Shown here: piece by piece, positions 23,327-31,208 of the stretch
Numbering within the stretch: the stretch's first letter is position 1
Layout: each line of letters begins with the position of its first letter
From: Ruminococcus sp.
Lineage (GTDB): Bacteria; Bacillota; Clostridia; Oscillospirales; Ruminococcaceae
DNA: 42,545 bases
Assembly (NCBI GenBank): GCA_017521805.1
Contig: JAFXDK010000083.1
Span: forward strand, 1-42,545
Reading direction: 5' to 3'
Made by a program: the position numbers and the translations under genes
The notes under the pieces: model-generated
Seen by the model: the letters and a program-made list of their open reading frames with translations, nothing else
Databases searched by the model: none
What the model was told of the DNA's origin: nothing

Positions 23327-24010
23327 ATGGCTAAATATGTATGTTCAGTTTGCGGTTATGTTCACGAAGGCGACGCTGCTCCCGAGGTTTGTCCTCTCTG
23401 CGGTGTTCCTGCATCTGATTTTGTTGAGGAAAAGGCTGAGGAAGCTGCTGAGGCTGCTGTTTCCAAGTATGTTTGCCCCGTTTGCGGCTATGTACACGAG
23501 GGCACATCTGCTCCCGACAAGTGCCCACAGTGCGGCGTTCCCGGTGAGAAGTTCATCGAGAAAAAGGACGAGGGAAATCTCGTATTCGCTTGTGAGCATG
23601 AAGTAGGCGTTGCTAAGGCTGTAACAGACGAGGAAATCATCGAAGGTCTGAGAGCAAATTTCGCAGGAGAGTGCACAGAAGTTGGTATGTATCTTGCTAT
23701 GGCTCGTGTTGCTCACAGAGAGGGTTATCCCGAAATCGGTCTTTACTGGGAAAAGGCTGCTTTTGAGGAGGCTGAGCACGCTGCTAAGTTTGCTGAGCTT
23801 CTCGGCGAGGTTGTATCTTCCTCCACAAAGGAAAACCTTGAAGCAAGAGTTGCCGCTGAACACGGCGCTACACAGGGCAAGCTTGACCTTGCTAAGAGAG
23901 CTAAGGAGCTTAATCTGGACGCTATTCACGATACAGTGCACGAAATGGCTAAGGATGAAGCAAGACACGGCAAGGCTTTTGAGGGACTTCTCAAGAGATA
24001 CTTTGGCTAA
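23327..24010 (+). CDS. Reverse rubrerythrin with two N-terminal rubredoxin domains
   Basis: A 227-residue peroxide or oxygen-scavenging protein. Two rubredoxin-like iron sites come first: Cys 6, 9, 22 and 25 ([13 protein letters not shown]...CPLCGVP), then Cys 50, 53, 66 and 69 ([13 protein letters not shown]...CPQCGVP), joined by an Ala/Glu linker. A ferritin-like diiron four-helix domain follows, with [34 protein letters not shown] and [17 protein letters not shown]. Rubredoxin at the N-terminus marks the reverse rubrerythrin type seen in Clostridium; duplication of the rubredoxin is less usual. The start is ATG at 23327 with GGAGG upstream, not the earlier in-frame ATG at 23312. A strong terminator follows. 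It uses little AT-rich codon bias compared with its neighbours, suggesting high expression. Confidence 0.95.
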   Translation: MAKYVCSVCGYVHEGDAAPEVCPLCGVPASDFVEEKAEEAAEAAVSKYVCPVCGYVHEGTSAPDKCPQCGVPGEKFIEKKDEGNLVFACEHEVGVAKAVTDEEIIEGLRANFAGECTEVGMYLAMARVAHREGYPEIGLYWEKAAFEEAEHAAKFAELLGEVVSSSTKENLEARVAAEHGATQGKLDLAKRAKELNLDAIHDTVHEMAKDEARHGKAFEGLLKRYFG

Positions 24011-24013
24011 TTA

Positions 24014-24040
24014 AGAATTTAGAATGAAGAATTAAGAATT
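24014..24040 (-). repeat. AT-rich 27-bp dispersed repeat, copy 2
   Basis: The reverse complement matches 13931-13957 at 26 of 27 positions. It lies directly between the rubrerythrin stop and its terminator. Confidence 0.8.
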
Positions 24041-24041
24041 A

Positions 24042-24086
24042 TCGGGTGTGGTTATTCTGGAAATAGCCGCACCCGATTTATTTTTT
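24042..24086 (+). terminator. Terminator of the rubrerythrin gene
   Basis: TCGGGTGTGGTTATT and AATAGCCGCACCCGA form a long stem with two wobble pairs, followed by TTTATTTTTT. It also lies at the stop of the convergent Cys-rich gene. Confidence 0.85.
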
Positions 24087-24438
24087 ACTCTTTGCCCCAG
24101 AATCCGCCTTTGTGAAAATTTTCATTTCCGAGAGGTCTGGCAGTCAGTCTGAACATAACACAGCCGTCAGGACATACTATATCCTTTGTATAAGGACTGT
24201 CTCCGCCTATATTCATTAAATCGCCGCCGCTTCTGACAGCTTCCATAATAGGAAACATAATCATCATACATTTTGAGCAGATACCCTGTCCGTTTTTATT
24301 AACAGGACAGCCATAGGTACATACATATTTATCGCCTATTTCCTCTCCGTTGCGACAATAATGTTCAGTTTTATCACTATTAAGAAATCCCGTTACCTCA
24401 ATAACAAATTCATATTCTTCATCATACCATTTCTTCAT
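24085..24438 (-). CDS. Cys-rich protein of TIGR04076 type
   Basis: A 117-residue protein with seven cysteines, several paired with Pro or Gly: HYCRNGEEIGDKYVCTYGCP, GICSKCMMIMFPIMEAVR, then IVCPDGCVMFRLTA. This layout resembles the small uncharacterised TIGR04076 family, which may bind metal or a cofactor; no function is established. There is no signal peptide or membrane span. GGGGG lies 7 bp before ATG. It is a single gene with its promoter at 24471-24499 and is convergent with the rubrerythrin gene. Confidence 0.65.
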   Translation of the reverse strand: MKKWYDEEYEFVIEVTGFLNSDKTEHYCRNGEEIGDKYVCTYGCPVNKNGQGICSKCMMIMFPIMEAVRSGGDLMNIGGDSPYTKDIVCPDGCVMFRLTARPLGNENFHKGGFWGKE

Positions 24439-24470
24439 AATATGCCCCCATAGATAATATTAACATAATT

Positions 24471-24499
24471 ATTATAGCACAACCTCTTGAACATTTCAA
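24471..24499 (-). promoter_or_regulatory. Promoter of the TIGR04076-like gene
   Basis: Minus strand TTGAAA (24494-24499), 17 bp, TATAAT (24471-24476), about 35 bp before the start codon. Confidence 0.65.
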
Positions 24500-24569
24500 T
24501 AAAAGTTTTATCAGCAAAACAACCAATTATCAGAATTGTTTTTTGTCGAAATTGACACCCTGCAAGCTA

Positions 24570-24615
24570 TTTACTTTTACGCTTTTTTGTGTTAAAATAG
24601 TATGTAGTATACTAT
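24570..24615 (+). promoter_or_regulatory. Promoter and inverted repeat upstream of the acyl-CoA synthetase
   Basis: TTTACT (24570-24575), 17 bp, TAAAAT (24593-24598). An interrupted inverted repeat, ATAGTATGTAGTATACTAT (24597-24615), covers the expected start point and could be an operator. Confidence 0.5.
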
Positions 24616-24631
24616 TGAAAGGAAAATTATA

Positions 24632-26266
24632 ATGCCTATTACAGAATTACTTGAAAGAAACGCCGATTTATACGGCAATGATATTGCTCTTGTGGAGGTA
24701 AATCCCGAAATAACGGAGAATCGCCGTGTAACATGGAAAGAATATAACCTCATTGAGCCTGCTCCCGAAAGCCCATACCGCCGCGAAATCACATGGGCGG
24801 TTTTCAACGAAAAGGCTAACAGATTCGCAAATATGCTCCTTGAAAGAGGCGTACAGAAAGGCGATAAGGTGGGAATTCTCCTTATGAACTGCCTTGAATG
24901 GCTGCCTATTTACTTCGGAATCCTCAAAGCAGGCGCATTAGCTGTTCCGCTGAATTTCCGCTATACAGCCGACGAAATCAAATACTGCCTTGACCTTGCA
25001 GAAGTTGATATACTTATGTTTGGTCCAGAGTTTATCGGCAGAGTTGAGGAAATTGCAGGAGAAATCAGCAAAAACCGTCTCCTTTTCTACGTTGGCGAGG
25101 GCTGCCCCTCCTTTGCTGAACACTACGACAGCAATGTTGCAAACTGCTCCAGTACAGCTCCTGAAATTGCCATTACAGACGAGGACAACGCGGCTATATA
25201 CTTCTCATCGGGCACTACAGGTTTCCCCAAGGCTATTCTCCACAATCACGAAAGCCTTGTACATTCTGCCCTTGTTGAGCAGAATCATCACAATCAGAGC
25301 CGCGAGGACGTTTTCCTCTGTATTCCCCCACTCTATCATACAGGTGCTAAAATGCACTGGTTCGGCAGTCTCCAATCAGGAAGCAAGGCTGTACTGCTTA
25401 AAGGCGTAAAACCAAAGTCAATTATTGAAACAGCTTCAAATGAGGGCTGTTCTATTGTGTGGCTTCTCGTTCCGTGGGCGCAGGATATTCTTGACGCTAT
25501 CGACAGAGGCGAAATAAATCTTGATGACTACGACCTCACCCCATGGAGACTTATGCATATCGGCGCACAGCCTGTTCCTCCGTCGCTTATTGCACGTTGG
25601 AAAGAAAAATTCCCCAAGCACCAGTATGACACAAACTACGGTCTCAGCGAATCCATAGGCCCCGGCTGCGTACATCTGGGCGTTGAGAATATACATAAAG
25701 TTGGCGCGATTGGCAAGGCTGGCTTCGGCTGGGAAACAAAAATTGCCGATGAAAACGGCAACGCTGTTGAGCGTGGTCAGGTAGGCGAGCTTTACGTTAA
25801 AGGTCCCGGAGTTATGACATGCTATTATCGCGATGAAAAGGCCACAGCCGATACACTCAAGGACGGCTGGCTTCTCACAGGCGATATGGCACAGGAGGAC
25901 GAGGACGGCTTTATCTTCCTCGTTGACCGTAAAAAAGACGTTATTATCAGCGGCGGTGAAAATCTCTATCCCGTACAGATTGAAGATTTCCTCCGTTCAC
26001 ATCCTGCTGTAAAGGATGTTGCAGTTATCGGACTTCCTGACAAACGTTTAGGCGAAATTGCAGCAGCTATTATCTCCGTAAAGGACGGCATGACCTGCAC
26101 AGAGGAGGACATCAACGCATTCAGCCAGAAAATGCCCAGATATAAGCGTCCTCATAAGATTATTTTTGCCGATGTTCCGAGAAATCCCACAGGCAAAATT
26201 GAAAAGCCGAAGCTTCGTGAAATTTACTGTGGAGAAAGCCTTGTTGCTTCACAGATAAAGAATTAA
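24632..26266 (+). CDS. AMP-forming acyl-CoA synthetase / acid-CoA ligase
   Basis: A 544-residue ANL-superfamily enzyme that activates a carboxylic acid through an acyl-AMP, usually to acyl-CoA. Motifs: YFSSGTTGFPKAILHNHESL (P-loop, near 190-209), NYGLSESIGPG (A5), GWLLTGDMAQEDEDGFIFLV (A7), DRKKDVIISGGENLYPVQIE (A8) and the catalytic Lys in NPTGKIEKPKLRE (A10). An uncommon segment, EYNLIEPAPESPYRREITW, extends the N-terminal region before the first core strand. The substrate (fatty or aromatic acid) cannot be assigned. RBS AAAGG. It stands alone; the multi-hairpin repeat begins 17 bp after its stop and no other terminator is visible, so the repeat may end its transcript. Confidence 0.9.
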   Translation: MPITELLERNADLYGNDIALVEVNPEITENRRVTWKEYNLIEPAPESPYRREITWAVFNEKANRFANMLLERGVQKGDKVGILLMNCLEWLPIYFGILKAGALAVPLNFRYTADEIKYCLDLAEVDILMFGPEFIGRVEEIAGEISKNRLLFYVGEGCPSFAEHYDSNVANCSSTAPEIAITDEDNAAIYFSSGTTGFPKAILHNHESLVHSALVEQNHHNQSREDVFLCIPPLYHTGAKMHWFGSLQSGSKAVLLKGVKPKSIIETASNEGCSIVWLLVPWAQDILDAIDRGEINLDDYDLTPWRLMHIGAQPVPPSLIARWKEKFPKHQYDTNYGLSESIGPGCVHLGVENIHKVGAIGKAGFGWETKIADENGNAVERGQVGELYVKGPGVMTCYYRDEKATADTLKDGWLLTGDMAQEDEDGFIFLVDRKKDVIISGGENLYPVQIEDFLRSHPAVKDVAVIGLPDKRLGEIAAAIISVKDGMTCTEEDINAFSQKMPRYKRPHKIIFADVPRNPTGKIEKPKLREIYCGESLVASQIKN

Positions 26267-26282
26267 TGTGACATCCCATTAG

Positions 26283-26470
26283 GCTGGGTTTCCAAAGGGC
26301 ACTGCCCTTTGGCAGAGTCAAGAGACAGAGTCTCTTGCAGGGTGTGGGACTGGTCCCACGCAGAGCAAAGCTCTGCGATGCCTTTAAGCGCTCTGCAAGG
26401 GGTGAATTTCGAAACAGTCCTGTGGGACTGTTTCGAAAGAGGGGACGCTCTGCAAGAGAGAGCGTCCCCT
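26283..26470 (+). repeat. Multi-hairpin structured repeat, copy 2
   Basis: Same order of stems as 13691-13867: CCAAAGGGC/GCCCTTTGG (26292-26312), CAAGAGAC/GTCTCTTG (26319-26337), GTGGGAC/GTCCCAC (26344-26359), an added GCAGAGC/GCTCTGC hairpin absent from copy 1 (26360-26376), TTTCGAAACAGTCC/GGACTGTTTCGAAA (26407-26438) and GGGGACGCTCT/AGAGCGTCCCC (26441-26469). The final stem is followed by TTTAAATTT. It occupies the interval between the acyl-CoA synthetase and rmuC. Confidence 0.9.
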
Positions 26471-26513
26471 TTAAATTTATACAGGAAACCAATACAAAAA
26501 ACGAAAGGTTATT

Positions 26514-27782
26514 ATGGATATACTTTTAACTATTCTTGCGGTAATCAATATCGCACTTCTGTTTTTTGCCATTATGATTCTGATGAAAATTGCAAAAACA
26601 AGAGGAACAGGAAAAAAGGAATTTTCCGAAATACAGAAAAAAGTCGATATACTGGGAAAAACTGCCGAAACGCAGAACAGGCTTATGCTGGAACAGCTGG
26701 TACGCATGAATGAATCCCTTGTATATCAGGTCAACAATTTAGGCGGAGAATTACGCCGTTCCAACGAGGCACAGCAGAAAAAGGCTGTTGAAGCTCTTGA
26801 AAAAATTGAAGCGGATATGAAAACTCTCGACCGTGATAATCGCGAAAGCCTCGAAAAGATTATGACTTCCAACACCGAAAGCATGGAAAAGCTCCGCCGC
26901 GAAAACAGCGAGAGCCTCGACAAGATAAATAATACCGTAAGCGAAAAGCTTCAAAAAACTCTCAACGACCGCATTTCCCAGTCGTTTGAAACCGTAAACA
27001 AGCGACTTTCAGAAGTATATGCAGGACTTGGAGAAATGAAAGCCGTAGCGTCGGGAGTATCGGATTTAAAAAAAGTCCTCTCCAACGTTAAAACCCGCGG
27101 AATCATGGGAGAAATCCAGCTTGGAGCGATACTTGCAGAAATTCTCGCTCCCGAACAGTATGGCGAGCAGATTGCAGTTATCCCAAATTCATCGGAGCGT
27201 GTGGATTTCGCTGTAAAACTCCCCGGCAAAGACGAAGACTGCGTATATCTGCCCATAGATTCAAAATTCCCTGGAGATACCTACGCAAGACTTGCCGCCG
27301 CATACGAAAAGGGCGATTCCACAGAACTGAAAATTGCCCGTTCCGCCCTTGAAGCAGAGATAAAACGCTGTGCAAAGAGCATCCGCACAAAATACGTAAA
27401 ACCGCCGTATACAACAGATTTTGCAATTCTCTTCCTGCCCTTTGAAAGCCTTTATGCCGAGGTTGTAAATATGGGGCTGGTGGAAATTCTACAGCGCGAT
27501 TTCCGCATTAACATTGCGGGACCGTCTACAATGGCGGCTATGCTGAACAGTCTGCAAATGGGATTCCGCACCCTTGCCATTCAGAAAAAAAGCGGCGAGG
27601 TGTGGAAAATTCTTGAAGAAGCCAAGTCAGAATTTGCCAACTTTGAAACTGTTCTGGAATCCGCAAGAAACAGGCTCAGAATGGCTGACAAAGACCTTGA
27701 AGCACTTATCGGCACAAGAACAAACGCTATTAACCGCACTTTGAAAAATGTGGGATTAGACTTAAAAAACAACGACAAATAA
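26514..27782 (+). CDS. rmuC: DNA recombination protein RmuC family
   Basis: A 422-residue protein. An N-terminal membrane anchor (residues 3-24, ILLTILAVINIALLFFAIMI) is followed by a long coiled coil to about 170 with near repeats such as LDRDNRESLEKIM, then ENSESLDKINN. A C-terminal RmuC nuclease-like domain follows: SNVKTRGIMGEIQLGAILAE, PGKDEDCVYLPIDSKFPGD and PPYTTDFAILFLPFESLYAE. RmuC limits DNA inversion and rearrangement at repeats in E. coli; the molecular activity is not settled. RBS AAAGG. Its start is 44 bp after the multi-hairpin repeat, with no clear separate promoter seen. A terminator follows. Confidence 0.93.
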   Translation: MDILLTILAVINIALLFFAIMILMKIAKTRGTGKKEFSEIQKKVDILGKTAETQNRLMLEQLVRMNESLVYQVNNLGGELRRSNEAQQKKAVEALEKIEADMKTLDRDNRESLEKIMTSNTESMEKLRRENSESLDKINNTVSEKLQKTLNDRISQSFETVNKRLSEVYAGLGEMKAVASGVSDLKKVLSNVKTRGIMGEIQLGAILAEILAPEQYGEQIAVIPNSSERVDFAVKLPGKDEDCVYLPIDSKFPGDTYARLAAAYEKGDSTELKIARSALEAEIKRCAKSIRTKYVKPPYTTDFAILFLPFESLYAEVVNMGLVEILQRDFRINIAGPSTMAAMLNSLQMGFRTLAIQKKSGEVWKILEEAKSEFANFETVLESARNRLRMADKDLEALIGTRTNAINRTLKNVGLDLKNNDK

Positions 27783-27785
27783 CAA

Positions 27786-27812
27786 AAATCCCCGTCATCA
27801 CGACGGGGATTT
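27786..27812 (+). terminator. Terminator between rmuC and the sortase-anchored protein
   Basis: AAATCCCCGTC, a 5-base loop, GACGGGGATTT. It lies 3 bp after the rmuC stop and 4 bp from the convergent gene's stop, so it serves both. Confidence 0.85.
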
Positions 27813-27816
27813 AAAA

Positions 27817-28752
27817 TTATTCGTTATCTTTCTTTCTGAGAGCAATTGCGCCTGTTACTGCGGAGAGTGCAAGTACACCTGCAATCATGCCAACGCCGCT
27901 GTCCCCTGTCTTAGGAGAATCAGAAGCCTTAGCTGTAGTTGCAGCTTTCTTTGTTGTAGCCTTTTTGGATGCAGTAGTTGCTTTCTTAGTTGTTGCTGCG
28001 TCTGTAGCTGTAACAGTTGTTGCAGTTGTTGTTACTGCTGAATCTGCAATTGTAGTCTGAGTAGAAACGTCAGCGTCAAGTGCTACAAATGTTGCATTAT
28101 TTGATGTTGCAAAAGTTTCAGCCGCTGTACCCTTATAGCCCTTAATTGTTACCTTTGCAGTTGATTCGCCAAGTAAATCATCAGCAATTGTCTTGATGTT
28201 CTTACCAAATACCATTGTTAAATTTTCAGCCATTGTACTGCCGATAGCCAGTGACTTTACTTCTGTAACATTATCAGAGAAATTTAATGTATCAACCTTA
28301 ACTGATGATGCAACTGTAAGAAGTCCAGCAAGAACGGCATTTTGTTCATCTGTAAGCTCAGTATTGGAAATATCAATTGTCTGAATAACAGAACCATCGA
28401 AGTTAATTGTACTGCCTTTAAGCTCAGCTGTCATGCCTGTTGCTGAATCTTTTACAGTAACTTCCTTAGTTTCTGTATTTACAGTGATTTCAGCTGTACC
28501 GAATTTTCCGCTGATTACAGGTGAAACAACAGGTGTTGTAGGAACAACTGTAGTAACTGACGCAATATCCTCTGTAGAAGCTGTAGTAGTAATAACTGCC
28601 TCTGTTGTAACGATATCAGTTGTTACGAGCTCTGATGCAGCAGGAACATCTGTAGTTACTGCATTACTCTCAGCAAAAGCAGTTACAGCTGTTGCTGTTG
28701 ATGAAATAGCAAGAGCCATAGCCCAAGCTGTAATTTTTCTGAATGACTTCAT
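27817..28752 (-). CDS. Secreted cell-wall-anchored protein with SPKTGD sorting signal
   Basis: A 311-residue exported protein. It has a signal peptide (MKSFRKITAWAMALAISSTA, cut after TAFA) and an N-terminal Thr/Val-rich stretch. Residues about 85-225 form a globular domain with repeated beta/LRR-like phrases (VDTLNFSDNVTEVKSLAIGS, VFGKNIKTIADDLL, IKGYKGTAAETFA). A Thr/Ala/Lys-rich spacer leads to SPKTGD, a hydrophobic stretch and RKKDNE, which is a sortase sorting signal of the variant type used in Ruminococcus and Clostridium. The globular domain is clearly paralogous to the gene at 28908-29747, which ends in a dockerin instead. The promoter is at 28820-28847; AGGAGG precedes ATG. It is probably transcribed separately from that gene, 155 bp away. 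Confidence 0.85.
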   Translation of the reverse strand: MKSFRKITAWAMALAISSTATAVTAFAESNAVTTDVPAASELVTTDIVTTEAVITTTASTEDIASVTTVVPTTPVVSPVISGKFGTAEITVNTETKEVTVKDSATGMTAELKGSTINFDGSVIQTIDISNTELTDEQNAVLAGLLTVASSVKVDTLNFSDNVTEVKSLAIGSTMAENLTMVFGKNIKTIADDLLGESTAKVTIKGYKGTAAETFATSNNATFVALDADVSTQTTIADSAVTTTATTVTATDAATTKKATTASKKATTKKAATTAKASDSPKTGDSGVGMIAGVLALSAVTGAIALRKKDNE

Positions 28753-28819
28753 AATTATGACCTCCTGATTGTGTTAAATGTAAATTGACATATGATATAT
28801 ACATATCGTATATGATATT

Positions 28820-28847
28820 ATTATAACACATATATCCAGAAAGTCAA
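28820..28847 (-). promoter_or_regulatory. Promoter of the sortase-anchored protein gene
   Basis: Minus strand TTGACT (28842-28847), 16 bp, TATAAT (28820-28825). Just downstream (28788-28818) TATGATAT occurs twice, flanking ATATC-rich near-palindromic sequence, which might bind a regulator. Confidence 0.6.
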
Positions 28848-28907
28848 TAGTTTTTTCAAAAATTCACAAAACTTTCATTTTTATCCAAGCAAAAATGCGG
28901 CACAAAA

Positions 28908-29747
28908 TTATGTCCAAGAGGGCGTTTTACCTGTTGATACAGCTGAATAATACGCAAGGATTTTGGAAGCATCAGAAGCGTCAATAACCCCGTCAATATT
29001 AACATCTGCGGATTCTGCCTGCACATCTGTAAATGTCAGAGTTTCACCTGTCTGCACCTTTGCATATTCAGCAAGTACCAGTGAAGCGTCGGAGGAATCA
29101 ACTGTTCCGTCAGTATTTACATCTCCTTTATTATCCGTTGATGATGTTTCGTCAAGGGCAATAAAAGGATAATTATTATCAGCTGCGTATGTTTCTGCGG
29201 CTGTGCCCTTATAGCCGTAAACTGTTATTTCCATATCAGGAGAATTTATAAGGTCAGGGGTGATTGATTGAATGTTTTCGCCGAATTGTAAAGCAATTTT
29301 ACTGAATGTGGAATCACCATCAATAATACCTTCATTTATTTCAATAACATTATCTGTAAAAACAATTTTATCAACCTGAACTGTAGCGAGTATCGCAAAG
29401 GCAGTCAATATAAACCCAAAATCTTCTTCAGTAGCCTGATAATCAGACTCTTCTTCCATAGATTCAATTATTGTTCCGTCAAAATACATTGAATTATCCT
29501 TAATTTCCATAGATATATTTGATTCAATATCTTTGAATTTCACTTCATTCTTTTCAATATTTATAGTAATTTCCAATGATCCCATGGTTCTTGTAAGTAT
29601 CTGTGATTCCTGTTCTTCACCCTCAGCAACAATATTAACTGTTGAGACGTTCACATCTACATTGTCTGCATAGGCTGTCATGCCTGTGGATGCTGTGGAA
29701 ATCACAAGAGCCATTGCCACTGCTGTAATTTTTTTGATTGTTTTCAT
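28908..29747 (-). CDS. Secreted dockerin protein, paralogue of the sortase-anchored protein
   Basis: A 279-residue exported protein with signal peptide MKTIKKITAVAMALVISTAS (cut near AYA-DN). The middle region matches its neighbour at 27817-28752: VDKIVFTDNVIEINEGIIDG, LQFGENIQSITPDLI and VYGYKGTAAETYA. From residue about 208 it is a type I dockerin with two calcium loops, GDVNTDGTVDSSDASLVLAE and ADVNIDGVIDASDASKILAY, ending GKTPSWT. It should dock on a cohesin-bearing scaffoldin rather than being sortase-linked. Its start is 25 bp downstream of the LRR-dockerin gene, so the two form an operon behind the promoter at 30960-30988. Confidence 0.9.
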   Translation of the reverse strand: MKTIKKITAVAMALVISTASTGMTAYADNVDVNVSTVNIVAEGEEQESQILTRTMGSLEITINIEKNEVKFKDIESNISMEIKDNSMYFDGTIIESMEEESDYQATEEDFGFILTAFAILATVQVDKIVFTDNVIEINEGIIDGDSTFSKIALQFGENIQSITPDLINSPDMEITVYGYKGTAAETYAADNNYPFIALDETSSTDNKGDVNTDGTVDSSDASLVLAEYAKVQTGETLTFTDVQAESADVNIDGVIDASDASKILAYYSAVSTGKTPSWT

Positions 29748-29772
29748 AATTTAATCTCCTTTTTAATATTTA

Positions 29773-30933
29773 TTAGTCCCACGAGGGAGCTTTCCCAGTT
29801 GATACCGCCGAATAATACGCAAGAATCTTTGAAGCGTCGGAAGCGTCAATAACCCCGTCGTTATTTACATCGGCTAAACTTTTCTGAATTCTTGAAAATG
29901 TTGAATTACCGCCTGTCTGAACTGCGGAGTATTCCGCAAGAACAACTGATGCGTCAGAGGCATCAACAGCACCGCTGGAATTTATATCTCCTTTACTAGT
30001 TGTAGGAAATTCAGTTGGAAATTGACTAATCATACCGCCAAGTGGGGTTTCGACTTCAATCTTGTGTTCAAATACTTCTAAAATGCCGTTTTCAATTCCG
30101 TACTGTTCAGCGGCTGAACCTGGAACAAAATCATATTCTTTGAGATTATCAGCATTAAGTGTATATTGATAATAACCCACATAACTTCCTTTATTTACCT
30201 CATGGAATTCACATGAATAACAGAAAGCATATTCACCGATGCTTGTAACACTATCGGGAATTACAATTTTTTCAAGAGCAAGAGCATTTATAGCTGCTTC
30301 TTTTTCAATTGTTGTAACTCCCTCGCCGATTGTCAGAACTTTAAGGTTCGTACATTTATCAAAGGTGCGTTGGTAAATTGTTTTTATTGCTCCCGGAACG
30401 TAAATTTCTTCAAGACTTTCACAGCTTTCAAAAGCACCCCATCCTAATTTTTCGATGTTATTGATATTTATAGATTTCAGACTTGAGCAGCCTATAAACG
30501 CACGACCACCGATTTCCTTGAGATTTTTGGGAATATTGATTTTTTCCAGCTTTGCACAATGAGCAATTGAACAGGCACCGATTTTCCTTATAGTTTCAGG
30601 TAAAATGATTTCCTTTTTCTGGTCAGGTGGCTTTGTGCTTCCTTGTAATGCATTATCCCCCAGTTCAACTACCGTTCTTCCGTTTATCTGTGAGGGAACT
30701 GTTACTACTTCATCATCACCGTCATATTGTCTGATTACCACAGTTCCGTCGCTGAAAATGGAATACCACCAATCCCCGTATTGATAAAATGCAAGGTCTG
30801 AATACTGATAAGATGCAGTTGAAGTCATAGCCGTATCCGCCATTTTATCCTGTGAAATCGGCATATTTGCAATGCTTCCCATAGTTACCATAGCTGTAAC
30901 AACAACCGCCATTTTCTTTAATTTATTCAACAA
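29773..30933 (-). CDS. Secreted BspA-like leucine-rich repeat protein with dockerin
   Basis: An approximately 386-residue exported protein. The start is probably one of the TTG codons after GAAAGG (30933 chosen; 30930 and 30939 also possible), because no ATG sits at a good distance. A signal peptide (LKKMAVVVTAMVTMGSIANM) is followed by BspA/LRR_5 repeats: ILPETIRKIGACSIAHCAKL, INIPKNLKEIGGRAFIGCSS, YVPGAIKTIYQRTFDKCTNL, VIPDSVTSIGEYAFCYS. The C-terminal dockerin has GDINSSGAVDASDASVVLAE and ADVNNDGVIDASDASKILAY, ending GKAPSWD. The first calcium loop has Ser-Ser (NSSG) where N/D-x-D is usual. BspA repeats often bind host or plant ligands, so this may be a scaffoldin-attached adhesin. It is the first gene of the operon with 28908-29747. 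Confidence 0.88.
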   Translation of the reverse strand: MLNKLKKMAVVVTAMVTMGSIANMPISQDKMADTAMTSTASYQYSDLAFYQYGDWWYSIFSDGTVVIRQYDGDDEVVTVPSQINGRTVVELGDNALQGSTKPPDQKKEIILPETIRKIGACSIAHCAKLEKINIPKNLKEIGGRAFIGCSSLKSININNIEKLGWGAFESCESLEEIYVPGAIKTIYQRTFDKCTNLKVLTIGEGVTTIEKEAAINALALEKIVIPDSVTSIGEYAFCYSCEFHEVNKGSYVGYYQYTLNADNLKEYDFVPGSAAEQYGIENGILEVFEHKIEVETPLGGMISQFPTEFPTTSKGDINSSGAVDASDASVVLAEYSAVQTGGNSTFSRIQKSLADVNNDGVIDASDASKILAYYSAVSTGKAPSWD

Positions 30934-30959
30934 AATCAATCCTTTCGTTTATTTTCATT

Positions 30960-30988
30960 ATTATACACTAAAATTCAGCCCTTGTCAA
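30960..30988 (-). promoter_or_regulatory. Promoter of the LRR-dockerin operon
   Basis: Minus strand TTGACA (30983-30988), 17 bp, TATAAT (30960-30965), a perfect consensus. The left arm of the inverted repeat at 30990-31124 begins one base beyond the -35 box. Confidence 0.8.
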
Positions 30989-30989
30989 T

Positions 30990-31124
30990 ATTGCTCTCCC
31001 AACTAACTCTTGAATTTTCTACGTCAGAATACCTTGCAATACGACAGTATACCTGCGGTATTCTTCCTTGCCTTTTGCTCCCCAAGCTTCATATAATTCT
31101 TCAAGAGTTAATTGGTAGAGCAAT
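30990..31124. repeat. MITE-like element: 25-bp inverted repeats around a coding-like remnant
   Basis: The outer arms 30990-31014 and 31100-31124 are inverted copies matching at 23 of 25 positions. The minus strand carries an open stretch of 34 codons (31123-31019) that reads like protein, including LTLEELYEAWGAKGKEEYRR, but it has no start or RBS. It could be a deleted transposon end or a miniature element. It sits between two divergent promoters. Confidence 0.55.
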
Positions 31125-31146
31125 AAAAAAATATCATAAAATTCGC

Positions 31147-31175
31147 TTTACAAATCAGAAAAAATGATGTATAAT
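31147..31175 (+). promoter_or_regulatory. Promoter of thrH
   Basis: TTTACA (31147-31152), 17 bp, TATAAT (31170-31175), about 35 bp before the start codon. Confidence 0.7.
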
Positions 31176-31208
31176 TAAGAAGTAAAAAAATTCATGGAGG
31201 AATTAATT

